Positions 48,894 to 57,474 of a stretch of 64,000 nt of DNA are shown one piece after another. Position 1 is the first letter of the stretch. Every line of letters starts with the position of its first letter. This stretch comes from Leucobacter edaphi. Its GTDB lineage: Bacteria > Actinomycetota > Actinomycetes > Actinomycetales > Microbacteriaceae. The translations under genes were made by a program, and so were the position numbers. Below the pieces are notes generated by a model. It saw only the letters and a program-made list of their open reading frames with translations, ran no database searches and was not told the origin of the DNA. Location: assembly GCF_016522535.1 (NCBI RefSeq), contig NZ_JAEHOI010000006.1:62001-126000 (forward strand). The letters run 5' to 3'.

Positions 48894-50225
48894 CTACTGG
48901 CCGAGGAGTTCGGCCTCCTCGGCGTCCTCCGCCGCTCGCTTGCGGCGGACCGCCGCCGAGCCAGCGCCGATCGCTCCGATCATGGTCGTGAGCGCGACCG
49001 CAGCGAGCAGCAGCGAAACGCCCCAGGACTGGTTCCCGGTCGCGATCAGGATCGACTGCGACAGGATCGGGAGGAAGCCGCCGATGATGCCGAACACGTT
49101 GTAGGAGACGGCCATCGCGCTGTAGCGGTACTTCGCCGGGAACAGCCCGGACAGGAGCGAGCCGATGGGGCCGTAGGGGATCGTGAGCGAGCCCATGCCG
49201 ATCATGATGCCGAGCGTCGCGAGGCCGATGTTGCCGGTGTCCACGAGCCAGAACACGGGGAACGCGAGCACTGCCGCGATCAGGCCGCCCGCGGCGCAGA
49301 CCTTCCAGGGGCCGATCCGGTCTGCGATCCGTCCCGAAGTGATGATGACCGCGATCTGCACGAGCGCGCCCCAGAGCGTCGCCGTGAGCATCGTCTGCCG
49401 GTCGTAGCCGAGCTCCTGCGTGCCGTAGCTGATGAGGAAGGTCGTCACGATGAAGAACCCCGAGCCGCCGAGCAGCGCGGCCATTCCGCCGAGGACCATC
49501 CGGCCGCCGGTGTGGCGGATCGCGCTCAGGATCGGGACCTTCACGACCTCCTTCTGCGCCTGCAGCTCCTTGAACACGGGCGACTCCTCGACCTTGAAGC
49601 GCAGGTAGAGGCCGACGGCGAGGAACGGGAAGGCGAGCAGGAACGGGATGCGCCAGCCCCACGAGAAGAAGGCGTCATCGGGGAGGGTCGACACGATCGT
49701 GAGCGCGCCGGTGGAGAGGAGCGTCGCGATCGGGGACCCGAGCTGCGGGATCGCGGAGTAGATCCCCTGCCGGGACTTCGGCGCGTGCTCCAGGACGAGC
49801 ACCATCGCCCCGCCCCACTCGCCGCCGGCGGAGATGCCCTGGCAGAGTCGCATGAAGAGGAGCGCGATCGCCGCCCCCACACCGATCGCCTCGTAGGTGG
49901 GCAGCAGGCCGATGAGGCCCGTCGCCAGTCCCATCAGCGCGATCGACCCGACGACGGCGGCGCGGCGGCCGATACGGTCGCCGATGTGGCCGAAGATGAG
50001 GGCGCCGAGCGGGCGCGCGACGAAGCCGGCGGCGAAGGTCGCGAACGAGAGCAGGGTCGCCACGGCGAGGTCCTCGGCCGGGAAGAACAGCTTCGTGAAC
50101 ACGATCGCCGATGCCGTGCCGTACAGGATGTAGTCGTACCACTCCATCGCGGTGCCCGCGAAGGCGGAGGCCGCGACGCGGTTCACCTGCCGCCTGCGCT
50201 CAGGGCTGATGGTCGTCTCGCTCAC
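48894..50225 (-). CDS. MHS-family metabolite:proton symporter
   Basis: 443 residues with twelve hydrophobic segments. MHS marks are AGTAMEWYDYILYGTASAIVF, RPLGALIFGHIGDRIGRR, GISAGGEWGGAMVLVLEHAP and WGWRIPFLLAFPFLAVGLYLR. The WYDYILYGTASA helix resembles the shikimate/2-oxoacid branch and not ProP. It lies downstream of the AcoX-like and P-protein-like genes and probably imports or exports the acid they handle. The charged tail (about 425-443) is unconserved. Substrate unknown. Confidence 0.87.
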   Translation of the reverse strand: MSETTISPERRRQVNRVAASAFAGTAMEWYDYILYGTASAIVFTKLFFPAEDLAVATLLSFATFAAGFVARPLGALIFGHIGDRIGRRAAVVGSIALMGLATGLIGLLPTYEAIGVGAAIALLFMRLCQGISAGGEWGGAMVLVLEHAPKSRQGIYSAIPQLGSPIATLLSTGALTIVSTLPDDAFFSWGWRIPFLLAFPFLAVGLYLRFKVEESPVFKELQAQKEVVKVPILSAIRHTGGRMVLGGMAALLGGSGFFIVTTFLISYGTQELGYDRQTMLTATLWGALVQIAVIITSGRIADRIGPWKVCAAGGLIAAVLAFPVFWLVDTGNIGLATLGIMIGMGSLTIPYGPIGSLLSGLFPAKYRYSAMAVSYNVFGIIGGFLPILSQSILIATGNQSWGVSLLLAAVALTTMIGAIGAGSAAVRRKRAAEDAEEAELLGQ

Positions 50226-50392
50226 AAGATCCTCCTTGATCTTCGGGTACCGGCCGCGGCGCGGCCAGGTGGGGTCTGCGGCCGATTCGTCCGGCCCGTT
50301 TCATCCTTTCCGACGCCGCCGCTCGGCGAGGGGTACACATGGTCGAACACGGTTCTCCCGGTATACAGAGCGGAGCGTTCCCCGCGCGAGGG

Positions 50393-51637
50393 CTACTCGA
50401 TGCGCCCGACCGCGATCTCGCCCTGGCCGAGCAGGACCCGCGCGGTTCCGCGGAATTTCGCGTTGAGTTCGGCGGTCGGCGCATCGATCCTGAGCCGGCC
50501 GGCGAGCTCGCCGAGCTTGGCCGGTTCGGCCACCAGGATCAGCCGTTCGCGCTCCAGACGCTCCAGGACTCGCGCCGTGAGCTGGTGGTTTCCGCGCCCG
50601 ATGACAAAGCCCTGACCGCCGACCGGCGACAGCACGACGGCGAAGTCGCCCGCCTCCGCGATCCGCTCGAGCTCCTCGCCGGTGAGTCCGTGCCGGATCG
50701 TGCCGTCGGGCGAGATGGCGTCGAAGCCGAGCAGCGTCGGCTCGATCCCGAACCGCTCGGCCACGCGCGCCGTCGTCGTCCCCGGGCCGAACACGAGCGT
50801 GAGGCCCGCTGCGCTCTCGCGGAGCTCCGCGGCGACGCCGGCAGCGTCGATGCCGCTGCCGTGCGCCGGCGAGCGCTTGCCGCGCTGCATCCGCTCGTGC
50901 AGTGGCACCCGCATGGTCCCGAAGATCGCGGTGGAGAGCACGCCGGCGCGGCGCGCGTCCTCGTCCAGGTCGACGACGTCGCGCTCCACGCTGCGGCCGC
51001 GGCCCGCGAGGACCTCAGCTGCCTGCGCCGCCGCGTCCTCCGGGGTGACGGCGAACACGCCGGAGTGCATCTTCACCCCGGCGGGGACACCGAGGCAGAG
51101 CTGTTCGGCGCCGCGAGCGGTCGCTGCGTCGCCCGGTCCGACGGCGTCCTGTGTCGCGGCGGCACCCTGTCCCGCGTCGGCACCCGGGCCCGCGGCTGCG
51201 CCCGGTCCCCCGGCGCCAATGCTTCCGCGGCCAATGCCGCGCATCACGTCGCGCGCCGTGCCGTCGCCGCCGACGAACACGATCAGCGCGGCGCCGCGCT
51301 CGGCGAGCGAGCGGGCGAGGCTCGCGGTCGCCGCGGCGGTCGTTGCGCCGTCGGCTCCGATGCCCTCGGGCACCGGGACGATCTCGGCGCCCGGCGCGAC
51401 GTCCTCGCCGAGCGCCCCCGGCCCCGTGAGCACGCGCGCGCCGGGCACGAGTCGTTCGAGTTCACGGACGAAGCGCGCCGCCCGCTCCGGCGAGCGCGGC
51501 CTGCCGCCCAGCCGCGAGGCCTCCTCCTGCACGCGCGCACCGTCGCTGCCGCCGAGGCCGACCTCGCCGCCGATCCCCGCGAGGGGATTGACGACGAGGC
51601 CGATCGCGGGCGGCGAGGCGTTCGCTTCAGCGCGCAT
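50393..51637 (-). CDS. AcoX/ATP-NAD-kinase-fold protein
   Basis: 414 residues from ATG 51637. The kinase fold signature is IVFVGGDGTARDVMRG, after GLVVNPLAGIGG at the N-terminus, and the second domain has LGVPAGVKMHSGVFAVTPEDAA and GPGTTTARVAERFGIEPTLLGFDAI, matching the AcoX-type branch and not housekeeping NAD kinase. An Ala/Gly-rich insertion of about 35 residues follows the GGDGT helix. AcoX proteins sit in acetoin and other catabolic operons, and their reaction is not well established. Here it lies 18 bp downstream of the P-protein-like pair, in the same operon. Confidence 0.83.
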   Translation of the reverse strand: MRAEANASPPAIGLVVNPLAGIGGEVGLGGSDGARVQEEASRLGGRPRSPERAARFVRELERLVPGARVLTGPGALGEDVAPGAEIVPVPEGIGADGATTAAATASLARSLAERGAALIVFVGGDGTARDVMRGIGRGSIGAGGPGAAAGPGADAGQGAAATQDAVGPGDAATARGAEQLCLGVPAGVKMHSGVFAVTPEDAAAQAAEVLAGRGRSVERDVVDLDEDARRAGVLSTAIFGTMRVPLHERMQRGKRSPAHGSGIDAAGVAAELRESAAGLTLVFGPGTTTARVAERFGIEPTLLGFDAISPDGTIRHGLTGEELERIAEAGDFAVVLSPVGGQGFVIGRGNHQLTARVLERLERERLILVAEPAKLGELAGRLRIDAPTAELNAKFRGTARVLLGQGEIAVGRIE

Positions 51638-51655
51638 GTGTATCGAAACCGCAGA

Positions 51656-53320
51656 TCAGCGGTGGAACGCCTTCTCGGGGCGGTCGCGCGGCACGAACCC
51701 GGCCGGCGGCGTCCAGTGCGTCGGCACCGAGGTCTCGCGACCCAGGTACTTGCGCTCGTAGGCCCGCCACGACGTCGCCCAGGTCTCGGGATCGCTCATC
51801 GCCTCCTCGCGCACCCGGTGGATGCTGCTGCGGTGGGGCGCCGTGCGCACGAGCTCCGGGTTCTCGCGGGCCTCCGCGGCGACGCGCATGAGCGCGTTGA
51901 CGTACTCGTCGAGTTCGGCCTTCGAGTAGGACTCGGTCGGCTCGATCGTCGCGGGCTCGGGGACGATGTACGGGTGGTGGCTCGTCCAGTAGTGGAACCC
52001 GAAGTCCGCCATCCGGCTGCCGAGATCGGCCGAGGTGACCCCCGTCTCGTCGGCGAGCCGCTGCCAGCTGTAGCGCACCTGCTCGATCGGCAGGCGGCCG
52101 GGCACCTCGTAGGAGGCTTCCACGCCCGGCTCGTCGCGCAGGCGAGCCGCGATGTAGTTGTTGTTCAGCACGGCGTCCTCGGCGACGGCCCGCAGCCCGT
52201 CGGGGCCGAGCGCCCGGATCCAGGCGTACGCGCGGATCAGGTTCGGCACGACGCCGTAGAACGGGCGGATCGGTGCCACGGCCTCGGGACCGGCCTCCTC
52301 CAGGAAGAACTCGCCGTCGCGCTCGCGGACGCGCGGCCCGGGGAGGAACGGCTCGATCTCCGCGGTGACGCACATGGCGCCCGCAGCGGGGCCACCGCAG
52401 GCGTGCGGCGTGGAGAACGTCTTGTGCAGGTTGAAGTGGCAGATGTCGAAGCCGGCCTGGCGGGCGCTCGTGATCCCGAGCATGCCGTTCGCGTTCGCCT
52501 GGTCGTAGACGCCGAGGGCGCCGACCTCGTGAACCGCGGCCACGATCTCCGCAATGTCGGGGTTGAAGATCCCCGTGTCCTCGGGGTTCGTGATGAGCAC
52601 GGCGGCGGTGCGCTCGGAGAGCACCTCGCGCAGCGCCTCGAGGCTCACGAGCCCGTCCTCGCCCGGGTACAGCGTGATGACCTTGTACCCCAGGGTCTTC
52701 GCGGTCGCCGCGTTCGAGGGGTGCGAGAACACCGTCGTGACGATCTCGGTGCGCTGATCCGAGGCGCCGCGGGCCGCGTGGTACGCCTTCACGAGGCTCA
52801 CGTTGCCGAAGATCGCCGCCGATCCGGCCGGGGCCTGCAGCGAAACCGCGTCCATGCCCGAGATCTCGCACAGGTAGCGCTCGAGCTCGTGGATCACCTG
52901 GAGGGCGCCCTGCACGGTCGACTCGTCCTGCAGCGGGTGGATCTCCGCGGCCTCGGGTGCGCGCACGAACTGCTCGTTGACCTTCGGGCTGTACTTCATG
53001 GTGCAGGTGCCCTGGCCGATATCGACGTTGAGGTCCGCCCCGAGCGTCTCCTGCGAGAGTCGCAGGAAGTGGCGCTGGACCTGCGCCTGCGCCACGGAGG
53101 GCAGGCCGATCGCGCGATCGGATGCGGCGGACGCCTCGGGAGACTCCGCGAGGCCCTCGCGGAGCTCCGCGGGCAGCTCGGGCACGTGGATGCCGCGGCT
53201 CCCGGGGACGTCGTAGCTGAAGATCAGGGGTTCCTGCCAGCGCGGCGCGTGGTACTCGCGCGGCGCGCTCAGGTCGCGGGACACCGCGGGAACGCCGGTG
53301 GTGTCAGGTGCCGTGGTCAT
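51656..53320 (-). CDS. Divergent glycine-decarboxylase P-protein-like subunit 2 (GcvPB-like)
   Basis: 554 residues from ATG 53320, overlapping the subunit-1 stop by 4 bp. The PLP-lysine motif HFNLHKTFSTPH (Lys300) and CTMKYSPKVNE are of GcvPB type, as is the length. Yet segments normally near-invariant in true GcvPB are changed: the usual AGAHGE stretch reads AGSAAI (about 166-170), SAHGTNPAS reads FSHPSNAAT, DGANLNA reads DQANANG, and HGGGGPG reads HACGGPA. No gcvT, gcvH or lpd is present. It is therefore probably a PLP decarboxylase or lyase for another amino acid, and the glycine dehydrogenase label would be unsafe. Confidence 0.82.
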   Translation of the reverse strand: MTTAPDTTGVPAVSRDLSAPREYHAPRWQEPLIFSYDVPGSRGIHVPELPAELREGLAESPEASAASDRAIGLPSVAQAQVQRHFLRLSQETLGADLNVDIGQGTCTMKYSPKVNEQFVRAPEAAEIHPLQDESTVQGALQVIHELERYLCEISGMDAVSLQAPAGSAAIFGNVSLVKAYHAARGASDQRTEIVTTVFSHPSNAATAKTLGYKVITLYPGEDGLVSLEALREVLSERTAAVLITNPEDTGIFNPDIAEIVAAVHEVGALGVYDQANANGMLGITSARQAGFDICHFNLHKTFSTPHACGGPAAGAMCVTAEIEPFLPGPRVRERDGEFFLEEAGPEAVAPIRPFYGVVPNLIRAYAWIRALGPDGLRAVAEDAVLNNNYIAARLRDEPGVEASYEVPGRLPIEQVRYSWQRLADETGVTSADLGSRMADFGFHYWTSHHPYIVPEPATIEPTESYSKAELDEYVNALMRVAAEARENPELVRTAPHRSSIHRVREEAMSDPETWATSWRAYERKYLGRETSVPTHWTPPAGFVPRDRPEKAFHR

Positions 53321-54696
53321 GCGATTGCTCCCAACTCGCGCGCGAGCGCGTCGATGTCTGCCTGCGTGTGCTGTTCGGTGACGGCGACGAGCAGGTCGCC
53401 GTCTCGCCCGAGGAAGAATTTGCCGAGGTCGACTCCGGCGTGGAATCCGCGCTCGAGCATGCGCGCGCGGAGCTCAGCCGCCGAGAGCGTGTCGTGACGG
53501 ATCACGAACTCGCGCCAGTTCGCGGAGTCGGCGTGCGGCACCGTGAAACCGGGCAGCGCTGCGATCCGGTCCTTCGCGTAGCGGGTCATCCCCGCGACGT
53601 ACTCGCCGAGGCCGCGCATGCCCTCCGGCCCCATGAGCGAGAGGTAGACGCCCGCGGTGATCGCCCACAGCGACGCCGCCGTGCCGACCCACTCGTTGCC
53701 CTCCTCGCGGCGGGCGAGCGAGGTGCGCTCGTAGGCCACGTCGGTGAAACCGATCTCGCCAGGCTCCTCCGTCGGCGAGAGGCCGAAGAGTCGCGAGGCG
53801 AACTCGAACACGAACTCGGGCTCGTCGTGCGTGGCGATGAAGCCGCCGTGGCCGCCGCCGAAGTGCATCCCGACGCCGAGCGACTGGATGTCGCCGCACA
53901 CGATGTCGGCGCCCCAGTTGGCCGGGGCCTCGAGGTAGCCGAGCGCCACCGGGTCGGTCGCGGCGACGACGACCGTGCCGTGCGCGTGCGCCGTCCCCGC
54001 GATCTCGCGCGCCCCCGTCTCGACAACGCCGAAGACGTTGGGCGACTCGATGAGCACGGCAGCGGTTTCGTCTCCGATCAGCGACGCGACCGTCGCGGGA
54101 TCGAGACGGCCGGTGGCCTCGTCGACGTCGACGAGGCGGACCTCGACGTCGTCGGGCAGGTAGGTGCGGATCTTCTCGAGCTTGCCGGCCTCCATCGCGG
54201 TCGAGATGACCACCTCGGAGCGGCCGGTGAGGCGCAGGCCCATGCGCAGCGCCGTCGCTGCGGCCTGGTAGCCGTCGTAGGTGGGGATCGACACGACGTC
54301 CATGTCGAGCAGCTCCGCCATCAGGCTCGTGTACTCGAACAGCGCCTGCCACTTGCCGTGATCCTCGGTCGACTCGCCCGCGTAGGCGGTGAGGAACTCG
54401 GCCCGGCCGTTGATCTCACCGCAGGTCGCGGGAACGAAGTGCTGGTAGCAGCCGTAACCGAGGAAGCTCGTCGCCGGGGCCGCCGGGCGGTTCTTGCCGA
54501 GCACGCCGCGCATGTGGGAGACGAGGTGCGCCTCACTGCTCAGCGCGGCCGGCAGATCGAGGCCCTCGCGCATGCGGAGTTCCGTCGGAATCGTGTTGTA
54601 AAGATCGTCGATGGTCGCCACCCCGATGGTGTCGAGCATCTCTTGCCGTACTTCCGGAACCGAGTTCGGAAGATACGGATGTGGGGTGCTTGGCAT
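53317..54696 (-). CDS. Divergent glycine-decarboxylase P-protein-like subunit 1 (GcvPA-like)
   Basis: 459 residues from ATG 54696 (AAGGGACGG upstream; ATG 54714 lacks a good site). It begins MPSTPHPYLPNSVPEVRQEMLDTIG, as GcvPA does. It keeps SFLGYGCYQHFVPA and LQ/QALFEYTSLMAELLDMDV, but the highly conserved TPYQPEISQG segment is AGESTEDHGK (106-115). In true GcvPA this lies at the active-site entrance for the lipoyl arm of H-protein. Changes here and in its partner agree with each other and point to a heterodimer adapted to a new substrate. It heads the operon with GcvPB-like and AcoX-like genes. Confidence 0.82.
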   Translation of the reverse strand: MPSTPHPYLPNSVPEVRQEMLDTIGVATIDDLYNTIPTELRMREGLDLPAALSSEAHLVSHMRGVLGKNRPAAPATSFLGYGCYQHFVPATCGEINGRAEFLTAYAGESTEDHGKWQALFEYTSLMAELLDMDVVSIPTYDGYQAAATALRMGLRLTGRSEVVISTAMEAGKLEKIRTYLPDDVEVRLVDVDEATGRLDPATVASLIGDETAAVLIESPNVFGVVETGAREIAGTAHAHGTVVVAATDPVALGYLEAPANWGADIVCGDIQSLGVGMHFGGGHGGFIATHDEPEFVFEFASRLFGLSPTEEPGEIGFTDVAYERTSLARREEGNEWVGTAASLWAITAGVYLSLMGPEGMRGLGEYVAGMTRYAKDRIAALPGFTVPHADSANWREFVIRHDTLSAAELRARMLERGFHAGVDLGKFFLGRDGDLLVAVTEQHTQADIDALARELGAIA

Positions 54697-54780
54697 CGTT
54701 ACCGTCCCTTTCATCTGCGTCGCTTCGCTCAAAGATAGGGAGAGAGGGGGAGCCGACCGGCTGTCCAAGCCGTACATTTC

Positions 54781-54792
54781 ACGGCATGCCGT
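54781..54792. promoter_or_regulatory. Palindrome in the divergent GcvPA-like/amidohydrolase promoter
   Basis: ACGGCATGCCGT is a perfect 12-bp palindrome, flanked by TGTCCA (54762-54767) and its complement TGGACA (54792-54797). It lies between divergent starts (54696 and 54835), so it may control both operons. Confidence 0.5.
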
Positions 54793-54834
54793 GGACACGA
54801 TGTCGAAATGCCGCGCTCGCGCGCCGGTCATACG

Positions 54835-56484
54835 ATGAGCCTTGTGAAACTCGATGCACTGATTACTAACGCGCGCGTGCTCACCATGGATCCCGAGCGG
54901 CCAACGGCGGCCCGGATCGGGATCTGGCAGGGCAGGATCGTCGGCCTGGACGAGCAGATTCCCGACCTTCCCGCGCAGCGCACGATCGACGCCGGTGGGC
55001 GCACGATCGTCCCGGGCTTCCACGACGCGCACAACCACATGGCGACGTTCGGGCGCAGCCTCGCGAACATCGACGCCGGGGCGCTGGGCTCGCTCGACGA
55101 GCTGTACGCCGCGATCGCCGAGCTCGCGGCGCGCGAGCCGGATCGCCAGTGGATCGTCGCAGACTCCTACGATCAGCACCTGCTCGGCGGGCATCCGACC
55201 CGCTCGGGCCTCGACCGGGCGGCGCCGGGCCGCAACGTGATCGTGAACCACCGCACCACCCACATGCTCGTGGCGAGCACGCCCGTGTTCGAGCTCGTCG
55301 GCGCGCGTGCGCCGGGCTGGCCCGTCCCCGACGGCGGGTTCGTGGAGCGCGAGGCCGATGGCGAGCCGACGGGTCTCGTCGGCGAGCAGGCGATGGCGCC
55401 CTTCCGCGACCTCACGAGGCCGCACTCGGTCGAGGTGCTCGCGGAGGCGCTCGGCCGCGCGAGCGACCGCTTCCTCTCCGAGGGCATCACCTCGGTCGGC
55501 GAGGCCGGGATCGGGGATTCCGCCGTGGTCGGGTCGAGCCCGATCGAGCTGCTCCCCTACCAGGTGGCGCAGGAGCGCGGCCGGCTCGGCGTGCGGGTGC
55601 GCCTCATGGTGTCGATGGAGAACCTCCACTCCGTGGTCTCCGCGCCGAGCGATCTCGTGGATCTGGGCCTTGATCTGGGGCTTCGTTCCGGCTTCGGCGA
55701 CGACTTCCTCGGTATCGGCGCGCTCAAGATGTTCACGGACGGGGCGATCAGCAGCCGCACGGCGGCGCTCGCCGAGCCGTTCTGCGATCACGGCGGCACG
55801 GGCGTCATGCAGTTCGGCCGCGAGGAGCTCACGGGGCTCGCCTGCTCGGCCACCCGAGCGGGCTGGCAGCTCGCGGTGCACGCGATCGGCGACGCCGCGA
55901 ACGACGTCGCGCTCGACGTGATCGCCGCCGCGCGCGCCGCCGCACCGCGGAACCGGTGGCGGCACCGCATCGAGCACGCCTCGATTCTGCGCGATGATCA
56001 GGTCGCGCGCTACGCGGCGGACGGCGTGATCGCCTCGATCCAGCCGGAGTTCGTGAGCGCGCTGGGCGACAACGTCATGGCCGGTCTCGGCGACCGCACG
56101 CCGTGGACCTACCGCCACCGCTCCCTGCTCGACGCCGGGGTCACGGTGATCTGCGGCAGTGACCGCCCCGTGGTCTCGGGACGCCCGCTGCGCGCGATCC
56201 AGGACGCCGTGCTGCGCCGCACTGCCACCGGCGCAGCGTTCAGCCCGCACGAGAGCGTCGACGTGCTCACCGCGCTCCGCGGCTACACGATCGACCCGGC
56301 CCTGGCGATCGGCCTGGGCGACCGCCTCGGCATGCTCCGCGCCGGCTACCACGCCGATCTCGCGGTGCTCGACGGCGATCTCGTCGGCGGGGATCCCACC
56401 CGGATCGCCGCGCTCCCCGTGCTCGCGACCGCGGTGGCGGGCGAGTTCCGCTACGACCCGTCCGGTCTCGCGGGCGGCGCCTGA
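54835..56484 (+). CDS. Amidohydrolase of the YtcJ-like (amidohydrolase_3) group
   Basis: 549 residues from ATG 54835 (MSLVKLDALITNARVLTMD). Metal-site motifs are FHDAHNHMATFG, ALKMFTDGAISSRTA, AVHAIGDAANDVALD, WRHRIEHASIL and ICGSDRPVVSG. It resembles the amidohydrolase at 33241-34992 but lacks its low-complexity insertion. Its stop shares a base with the next gene's ATG, so hydrolysis is coupled to a hydroxyacyl-CoA-dehydrogenase-type step. It is divergent from the P-protein-like operon and probably co-regulated. The substrate is unknown; an amide, lactam or cyclic imide is possible. Confidence 0.87.
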   Translation: MSLVKLDALITNARVLTMDPERPTAARIGIWQGRIVGLDEQIPDLPAQRTIDAGGRTIVPGFHDAHNHMATFGRSLANIDAGALGSLDELYAAIAELAAREPDRQWIVADSYDQHLLGGHPTRSGLDRAAPGRNVIVNHRTTHMLVASTPVFELVGARAPGWPVPDGGFVEREADGEPTGLVGEQAMAPFRDLTRPHSVEVLAEALGRASDRFLSEGITSVGEAGIGDSAVVGSSPIELLPYQVAQERGRLGVRVRLMVSMENLHSVVSAPSDLVDLGLDLGLRSGFGDDFLGIGALKMFTDGAISSRTAALAEPFCDHGGTGVMQFGREELTGLACSATRAGWQLAVHAIGDAANDVALDVIAAARAAAPRNRWRHRIEHASILRDDQVARYAADGVIASIQPEFVSALGDNVMAGLGDRTPWTYRHRSLLDAGVTVICGSDRPVVSGRPLRAIQDAVLRRTATGAAFSPHESVDVLTALRGYTIDPALAIGLGDRLGMLRAGYHADLAVLDGDLVGGDPTRIAALPVLATAVAGEFRYDPSGLAGGA

Positions 56485-57347
56485 TGAGCGAGCGCGCGGA
56501 TCAGGATCCCGGTCTCCCGCTGACGCTGATCGTGATCGGCGGCGGCACGATGGGGCGCGGGATCGCGATCGCCGCGCTCGCGCGCACGCCCGACCGCGTC
56601 GTCCTCGTGGAGACGGACCCGGAGCGTCGCGAGGAACTCGCGCTCGGGGTCATCTCCGACGCGACGGCGCGCGGCGCCGACGACGCCCCTGCCCGCTTCT
56701 CAGTCGCGGGATCCCTCGCGGATGCCCCGGTCGCCGACCTCATCGTCGAGGCGGTGCCCGAGATCCCGGAGCTCAAGCATCGCGTCCTACGCGAGGCGGA
56801 GGGGCAGCTCGCCGCCGATGGGATCCTGTGCTCGAACACGAGCTCGCTGAGCATCGCGTCGCTCGCCGGGGCCCTCGCCCGGCCCGAGCGGTTCCTCGGC
56901 ATGCACTTTTTCCAGCCCGTGCCCGACACCGTGCTGACCGAGCTGATCCTGCACCCCGGCGTCGCGGGCGCGACGGTGGAGCGCGCCCAGCTCTGGACCG
57001 AGCGCCTCGGCCGTGAGGCGATCACCGCACGGGACGTGCCGGGCTTCGCGACCTCGCGCCTCGGGCTCGCGATCGGCCTCGAGGCCATGCGCATGCTCGA
57101 AGAGGGCGTCGCGTCCGCGGAGGACATCGACCGGGGCATGCGCCTCGGCTACCAGCACGCCGTCGGCCCCCTCCGCATGACCGACATGGTCGGCCTCGAC
57201 GTGCGCCTCGCGATCGCCGAGTACCTCGCGGCCGAGCTCGGCCCGAGGTTCGAGCCGCCCCGGATCATGCGGGACATGGTCGCGGCGGGGAAGCTCGGCA
57301 GGAAGAGCGGGCAGGGCTTCTTCACCTGGCCCGCCGAGGAGCGCTAG
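56484..57347 (+). CDS. 3-hydroxyacyl-CoA-dehydrogenase-family NAD-dependent dehydrogenase
   Basis: 287 residues. The Rossmann motif is VIGGGTMGRGIAIAAL (about 18-33) and the catalytic region is NTSSLSIASLAGALARPERFLGMHFFQPVP, where the His lies in GMHFF. The C-terminal helical domain has DVPGFATSRLGLAIGLEAMRMLEEGVASAEDID and GPLRMTDMVGLDV. The family acts on 3-hydroxyacyl-CoA and on free hydroxy acids such as L-gulonate or carnitine. The lone, short form coupled to an amidohydrolase suggests a free acid or amide-derived hydroxyl substrate, not fatty-acid oxidation. Inference only. Confidence 0.87.
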   Translation: MSERADQDPGLPLTLIVIGGGTMGRGIAIAALARTPDRVVLVETDPERREELALGVISDATARGADDAPARFSVAGSLADAPVADLIVEAVPEIPELKHRVLREAEGQLAADGILCSNTSSLSIASLAGALARPERFLGMHFFQPVPDTVLTELILHPGVAGATVERAQLWTERLGREAITARDVPGFATSRLGLAIGLEAMRMLEEGVASAEDIDRGMRLGYQHAVGPLRMTDMVGLDVRLAIAEYLAAELGPRFEPPRIMRDMVAAGKLGRKSGQGFFTWPAEER

Positions 57348-57403
57348 GCCGGTCAACCGGGCCGCTCCCGGTGCGGCCAGCGTAACCGCATCCCCACGCC
57401 GCG

Positions 57404-57437
57404 ACGGGGAGGCCCGGCTGCTGCCACGCCTCCCCGT
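57404..57437. terminator. Bidirectional terminator
   Basis: ACGGGGAGGC (57404-57413) and GCCTCCCCGT (57428-57437), 14-base loop, lie between the convergent hydroxyacyl dehydrogenase and aldehyde dehydrogenase stops. Confidence 0.7.
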
Positions 57438-57474
57438 TCGAACGGCGGGATCGCTCCCGCGACCAGCTTCCGCG

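Noticed and set aside
57348-57474. tRNA-like GTTCGAA sequence in the gap
   Set aside because: The surrounding bases form a simple terminator stem, with no acceptor or anticodon arms.
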